Of a stretch of DNA of 8,355 nucleotides, positions 5,390 to 8,355 are shown in pieces. The notes beneath the pieces were generated by a model. The model saw only the letters and a list, made by a program, of their open reading frames with translations, did not search any database and was not told the DNA's origin. The stretch is from an uncultured Helicobacter sp. (GTDB lineage Bacteria; Campylobacterota; Campylobacteria; Campylobacterales; Helicobacteraceae): NCBI GenBank assembly GCA_944325475.1, contig CALVAF010000041.1, positions 1-8,355 of the forward strand, read 5' to 3'. A program made the translations under genes and the position numbers. How positions within the stretch are numbered: the stretch's first letter is position 1; each line of letters starts with the position of its first letter.

Positions 5390-6781
5390 ATGGAAAAAAT
5401 CTATGGGACTATTGCGATTATGGGACGACCCAATGTCGGCAAAAGCTCACTTTTTAATCGTTTTTGCAAATCTAGAATCGCCATTACTTCAGAGATTGCT
5501 GGGACAACAAGAGATGTGAAAAAGGCATCTATATTTTTAAAAGACACACCCTTTTTACTACTCGATACTGGTGGGCTTGATGAAAGCGATTCTTTGTTTG
5601 CAAAAGTCACTAAACATTCGCACAATGCAGGAGATAGTGCGGATTTAATTTTGTATGTTGTTGATGGCAAAATGCCTCCAAACCCTTTGGATAAAAAAAT
5701 CTTTTATGCCCTACAAAAGAAAAATCCCAATATTTTCCTCATTGTCAATAAAATTGATAATGACAAGGAGCAAGCTAATGCGTGGGAATTTAGCGAGTTT
5801 GGGGCTTCGCTTCTCTTTTTTATCTCTGTATCGCATAACCGCGGGATTGCAAAACTAGAAGAAAATATTGTAAAAACCTTAAAAAAGGATTCGCTCACAC
5901 AGCTTTTTAACACAACAAAGGAAGAAGAATCCCTAGAAGATTTTTTAGAATCTTCAGAAACAAAAGAGGTAGAAAATGCAGAAGAAGTGATTCACATTGG
6001 AATCATAGGACGCGTCAATGTCGGCAAAAGCTCTCTTTTAAACGCTCTTTTAGGACAGGAACGCTCGGTAGTCTCTAGCGTGGCTGGGACAACGATTGAC
6101 CCAGTTGATGAAATGGGCGAGATTAAAGGAAAGAAGGTGAATTTTGTCGATACAGCGGGCATTAGACGCAGAGGGAAAATTGCAGGGCTAGAGAAATTCG
6201 CCCTCAATCGCACACGCGAGATTCTAAAAAGGACCGATGTTGCCATTTTGGTGCTTGATGCTTCAAAACCTTTTGTGGAGCTTGATGAGAAAATCGCAGG
6301 TCTCATTGATGAATTTAAACTAGGCGTGATTGTAGTGCTCAATAAATGGGATATTGCTTGTAAGGATTACAAAGCAATTAGGGAAGATTTTAGGTTGCGT
6401 TTTAAATTTTTAGATTACGCCCCCATTCTCACAATTTCAGCCAAAAATGGACTCCATATCCAAAAGCTAGAGCAAGAGATTTTGAAAGTTTATGAGAATT
6501 TTTCTTATCGGATTCCCACCGCAAAACTTAATGAAATCATCAAAGAAGCCACTATACGACACCCTATTCCAAGTGATAGGGGAAAGATTGTCAAAGTTTA
6601 TTATGCCACGCAGTTTGAGACCAAACCACCCCAAATTGCCCTCATTATGAATCGCCCCAATAGTCTGCATTTCAGCTACAAACGCTATTTGGTAAATTTC
6701 TTGCAAGAACACTTTAATTTTAGCGGAACACGCATTATTTTTATCGCCAGAGGGAAAAATACTTTTGAAAAAGCAGAATAG
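5390..6781 (+). CDS. der: Ribosome-assembly GTPase Der (EngA)
   Basis: Essential GTPase that binds the 50S subunit and helps its late assembly; the only family with two GTPase domains in tandem. From ATG 5390 the protein has 463 residues, the usual length. Domain G1: P-loop GRPNVGKS 12-19, AGTTRD 37-42, DTGG 59-62, NKID 120-123. An acidic linker (about 177-200, rich in Glu) follows. Domain G2: GRVNVGKS 207-214, AGTTIDPVDE 232-241, DTAG 254-257, NKWD 318-321, SAK 350-352. The rest, about 365-455, is the KH-like RNA-binding domain, ending in TRIIFIARGK with a short charged tail. In the second domain Ile replaces the Arg of the usual TTRD motif; I believe this occurs in relatives too, but could not check. 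The gene is transcribed alone from its own promoter, diverges from the EamA gene, and converges on tRNA-Val with 34 nt between. Confidence 0.97.
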   Translation: MEKIYGTIAIMGRPNVGKSSLFNRFCKSRIAITSEIAGTTRDVKKASIFLKDTPFLLLDTGGLDESDSLFAKVTKHSHNAGDSADLILYVVDGKMPPNPLDKKIFYALQKKNPNIFLIVNKIDNDKEQANAWEFSEFGASLLFFISVSHNRGIAKLEENIVKTLKKDSLTQLFNTTKEEESLEDFLESSETKEVENAEEVIHIGIIGRVNVGKSSLLNALLGQERSVVSSVAGTTIDPVDEMGEIKGKKVNFVDTAGIRRRGKIAGLEKFALNRTREILKRTDVAILVLDASKPFVELDEKIAGLIDEFKLGVIVVLNKWDIACKDYKAIREDFRLRFKFLDYAPILTISAKNGLHIQKLEQEILKVYENFSYRIPTAKLNEIIKEATIRHPIPSDRGKIVKVYYATQFETKPPQIALIMNRPNSLHFSYKRYLVNFLQEHFNFSGTRIIFIARGKNTFEKAE

Positions 6782-6815
6782 CTTTATAAACTTACAAGAT
6801 TTGTAGAATCATAAA

Positions 6816-6891
6816 TGGTGGCCACGACTGGACTTGAACCAGCGACCACTACCATGTCAAGGTAGTGCTCTACCAACTGAGCTACGCGACC
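6816..6891 (-). tRNA. tRNA-Val (anticodon GAC)
   Basis: A 76-nt cloverleaf on the minus strand. Acceptor GGTCGCG pairs with CGTGGCC (with G-U pairs at 3-70 and 5-68), followed by discriminator A and an encoded CCA. D arm is GCTC-AGTTGGTA-GAGC; the anticodon arm is CTACC-TTGACAT-GGTAG with GAC at 34-36, which reads GUC and GUU valine codons. Variable loop is TGGTC, and the T arm GCTGG-TTCAAGT-CCAGT has one G-U closing pair. An extra G precedes position 1 and is presumably removed by RNase P. It lies downstream of lspA on the same strand, separated by a poly-T run, and faces the 3' end of der. Confidence 0.96.
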
Positions 6892-6899
6892 CTTTTAAG

Positions 6900-6920
6900 A
6901 AAAAAAAAAAAAAAAAAAAA
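6900..6920. repeat. 21-base poly-A (poly-T on minus strand) homopolymer
   Basis: Twenty-one uninterrupted A on the plus strand, by far the longest homopolymer in the window (the next are 7-8). It is non-coding, between the lspA stop (25 nt away) and the tRNA-Val 5' end (8 nt away). No hairpin precedes it on the minus strand, so it is not a normal intrinsic terminator for lspA. If the extended -10 box at 6926-6934 is used, it would be transcribed as a U-run in the tRNA leader. Its exact length should be treated as uncertain because such runs are hard to sequence. Confidence 0.9.
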
Positions 6921-6925
6921 CTGAG

Positions 6926-6934
6926 ATTTTACCA
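6926..6934 (-). promoter_or_regulatory. Possible tRNA-Val promoter, extended -10 TGGTAAAAT
   Basis: The minus strand reads TGG then TAAAAT just after the lspA stop codon. A start about seven nt downstream would give a leader of about 30 nt including the poly-T run before the tRNA. Alternatively the tRNA is made by read-through from glmM-lspA. Confidence 0.4.
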
Positions 6935-6944
6935 AACTACTCTT

Positions 6945-7409
6945 TTATTTTTTCTTAAAAAGCGTTTGAATGACAATCAAAAACACTCCAAGATTAATCA
7001 TCACATCAGCAAAATTAAAAACCGCAAATTCAAATTTGTAATGCCAATAAATATAATCCACCACGCCAATATGCAAGAATCGATCAAGGATATTAGAAAT
7101 CCCCCCACCAAAAATAATTCCAATAGGCAAACAATAGCTTTGAAAAATCTCCCTATGCCTCCAAAGATAGATAAAAATCCCTACAAGTAGCAAAATCTGC
7201 AGATATTTTAGCCATTCTTCCAAAAAATCAAAGAGAGAAAACGCCACACCTTTATTATAAATAAGCACCAAAGAAATCACACTCCCTTGGTATTCCAAGC
7301 CATTTTTAACAAACCACCACTTAATAGCCTGATCCACTAATAAAACCAACAACAAAACAAGCAAAAAAACAGCTAAAAAGTGTTTTTTTATAAAAGGCAC
7401 AAAACACAT
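6945..7409 (-). CDS. lspA: Lipoprotein signal peptidase (signal peptidase II)
   Basis: Inner-membrane aspartyl protease that removes the signal peptide of diacylglyceryl-prolipoproteins ahead of the lipid-modified cysteine. The 154 residues have four hydrophobic segments at about 11-27, 69-83, 93-104 and 129-149. Conserved family positions: Asp26 in LVDQAIKWW, N52 in YNKGVAFS, GGGISNILDR at 101-110, then catalytic Asp118 in GVVDYI and Asp135 in FNFADV. The start ATG at 7409 overlaps the glmM stop (TGATG), and AAAGGGA inside the glmM end, about 11 nt upstream, serves as a ribosome binding site, so translation is coupled to glmM. The same glmM-lspA order occurs in H. pylori as I recall (HP0075-HP0074). 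The C-terminus is a short basic tail (KKK). Confidence 0.96.
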   Translation of the reverse strand: MCFVPFIKKHFLAVFLLVLLLVLLVDQAIKWWFVKNGLEYQGSVISLVLIYNKGVAFSLFDFLEEWLKYLQILLLVGIFIYLWRHREIFQSYCLPIGIIFGGGISNILDRFLHIGVVDYIYWHYKFEFAVFNFADVMINLGVFLIVIQTLFKKK

Positions 7410-8355
7410 CAGTAAAGCTTCCCTTTAAAAAAAGTCTCACATTCCTGCAATGTCTTCTCTAACGCCTTAGTGTCCTTGCCTTCAAGCAAGATTCGGAGTT
7501 TGTTTTCTGTGCCACTATAACGAATAAGGTGACGGATTTTTTTGCTTTCAATTTCTTGAAGTAAGGCTTGGTAATTTTCCAAAGAATCAAGATTCAATTT
7601 AGTTTGCACATTGATATTTTTTAGAATCTGCGGGTAGAGCTTGAAGCAATCAAGGGCTTTAGAAGCAGGTTTTTTGGACTGCAAAATATACGCCATAGTT
7701 TGCAAGGCACTCACTAAGCCATCGCCTGTTTTTGCAAAATCGCTAAAAATAATATGCCCACTTTGCTCCCCACCAAAATTGAGATTCTTAGCAAGCATAC
7801 TCTCTAGCACATATTTATCGCCCACATTAGAGCGCACAAGGCTAATTCCATTCTCGCTTAAAAACTCCTCTAAGGCATAATTACTCATAATAGTTGCCAC
7901 AGCAGCATTGTTTTTCAAATTCCCATTTTGTTTAGCAGCAAGAGCCAAAACGCCAATGAGCTTATCCCCATGCACGACTTCACCCTTTTCATCTACCACA
8001 ACTAGCCTATCTGCATCACCATCAAGGGCAAAGCCAATATCAGCCCGCACTTTACGCACTTCCTCTTGAAGCATTAGGGGTTGGGTAGCACCACAACCTT
8101 CATTGATATTAAAGCCATTTGGGGAATCATTAATCACAAAAACTTCCGCTCCAAGCTCGCTAAAAATCGTGGGAGCGACCTTATAAGCCGCACCATTAGC
8201 ACAATCCAACACGACGCGGATTCCATGCAAACTCAAATCTTTGGGAAAGGAATTTTTAATATGCACGATATAACGCCCTATAACATCATCAATCCGTTTG
8301 CTAGACCCGATTTTCTTGCCACTTTTTTGCGCAGATTCTAAAAGCGATTCATTAG
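7409..8355 (-). CDS. glmM: Phosphoglucosamine mutase GlmM, partial (N-terminus beyond right edge)
   Basis: Converts glucosamine-6-phosphate to glucosamine-1-phosphate, the branch point to UDP-GlcNAc for peptidoglycan and LPS, in the cytoplasm. The frame stays open to the right edge, so the GTG at 8266 is an internal valine codon and not the start. About 314 codons are visible out of roughly 445 in the family; the first approximately 130, with the catalytic phosphoserine loop, are outside. Seen in order: VVLDCANGAAY near 8190-8215, the metal-binding DGDADR at 8006-8023, the sugar-binding GGEQSGH, and the phosphate-binding RYSGTENKLRI near the C-terminus. It overlaps lspA by one base and is the upstream gene of the glmM-lspA-(tRNA-Val) unit. 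GlmM is preferred over related phosphomannomutases because of the GEQSGH motif and the lspA neighbour. Confidence 0.95.
   Translation of the reverse strand, partial: NESLLESAQKSGKKIGSSKRIDDVIGRYIVHIKNSFPKDLSLHGIRVVLDCANGAAYKVAPTIFSELGAEVFVINDSPNGFNINEGCGATQPLMLQEEVRKVRADIGFALDGDADRLVVVDEKGEVVHGDKLIGVLALAAKQNGNLKNNAAVATIMSNYALEEFLSENGISLVRSNVGDKYVLESMLAKNLNFGGEQSGHIIFSDFAKTGDGLVSALQTMAYILQSKKPASKALDCFKLYPQILKNINVQTKLNLDSLENYQALLQEIESKKIRHLIRYSGTENKLRILLEGKDTKALEKTLQECETFFKGKLY

Noticed and set aside
5655..5858. Small plus-strand frame within der
   Set aside because: Overlaps the first Der GTPase domain in another frame, without ribosome binding site or recognisable features.
6793..6805. TACAA-GAT-TTGTA inverted repeat between der and tRNA-Val as a terminator
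   Set aside because: The stem is only five base pairs, mostly A-T, and no T-run follows on either strand.
6816..6891. tRNA-Val as an integration site of a mobile element
   Set aside because: No integrase, direct repeat of the tRNA 3' end or foreign-looking cargo is visible; flanking genes are housekeeping.
6834..7190. Plus-strand open frame of 118 codons with a poly-lysine run
   Set aside because: It reads through the antisense of tRNA-Val, the poly-A run and lspA; its composition is that of a shadow frame.
8264..8266. GTG as start of a 285-residue GlmM
   Set aside because: The frame continues open upstream to the window edge with plausible GlmM sequence, so this is an internal Val codon.

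Overview
The window reads as ordinary core chromosome of a Campylobacterota (epsilonproteobacterial) organism. A Helicobacter other than H. pylori, for example an enterohepatic species, is the best guess. Reasons: AT-rich sequence (upper-30s % G+C by eye), tight gene packing, a Csd4/Pgp1-type cell-shape peptidase, a gap gene divergent from a BI-1/YccA gene (as I recall for H. pylori HP0921/HP0920), a glmM-lspA pair as in H. pylori, and promoters dominated by the -10 box. Genus is inferred from protein resemblance and gene order; I could not run a search.

Left block (1-3116, minus strand): one probable operon, gap (glyceraldehyde-3-phosphate dehydrogenase) - csd4/pgp1-like peptidoglycan carboxypeptidase - hemH (ferrochelatase, cut by the left window edge). 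Gaps are 15 and 10 nt, and the hemH ribosome binding site overlaps the csd4 stop codon. Transcription probably starts at an extended -10 box just upstream of gap.

Middle block (3117-5271): a 127-nt divergent promoter region separates gap from a plus-strand pair, a seven-helix BI-1/YccA-family membrane protein and a stand-alone ThiD2-type thiamin-pathway protein that starts at TTG 5 nt after the first gene. ThiD2 converges with a minus-strand ten-helix EamA/DMT transporter, with 7 nt between the stop codons.

Right block (5272-8355): the EamA gene and der (double-domain ribosome-assembly GTPase, plus strand) diverge from a 76-bp region that holds a consensus-like TTGACA-N18-TAAAAT promoter for der. 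Der converges on a minus-strand unit, glmM (cut by the right edge) - lspA - tRNA-Val(GAC). glmM and lspA overlap by one base (TGATG). A 21-base poly-A/T run lies between lspA and the tRNA.

Functionally this is housekeeping: cell-wall precursor supply and shape (GlmM, Csd4), lipoprotein maturation (LspA), haem (HemH), central carbon (Gap), thiamin (ThiD2), ribosome assembly (Der) and translation (tRNA-Val). I see no mobile element, CRISPR array, toxin-antitoxin pair or defence island, and no strong evidence for an undescribed system. The points most worth a second look are the 21-base homopolymer beside the tRNA, two A8 tracts inside the cell-shape gene, the visible internal duplication in ThiD2, and a clear excess of GAATC/GATTC (especially AGAATC) across the window. 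No gene-free stretch exceeds 300 bases.
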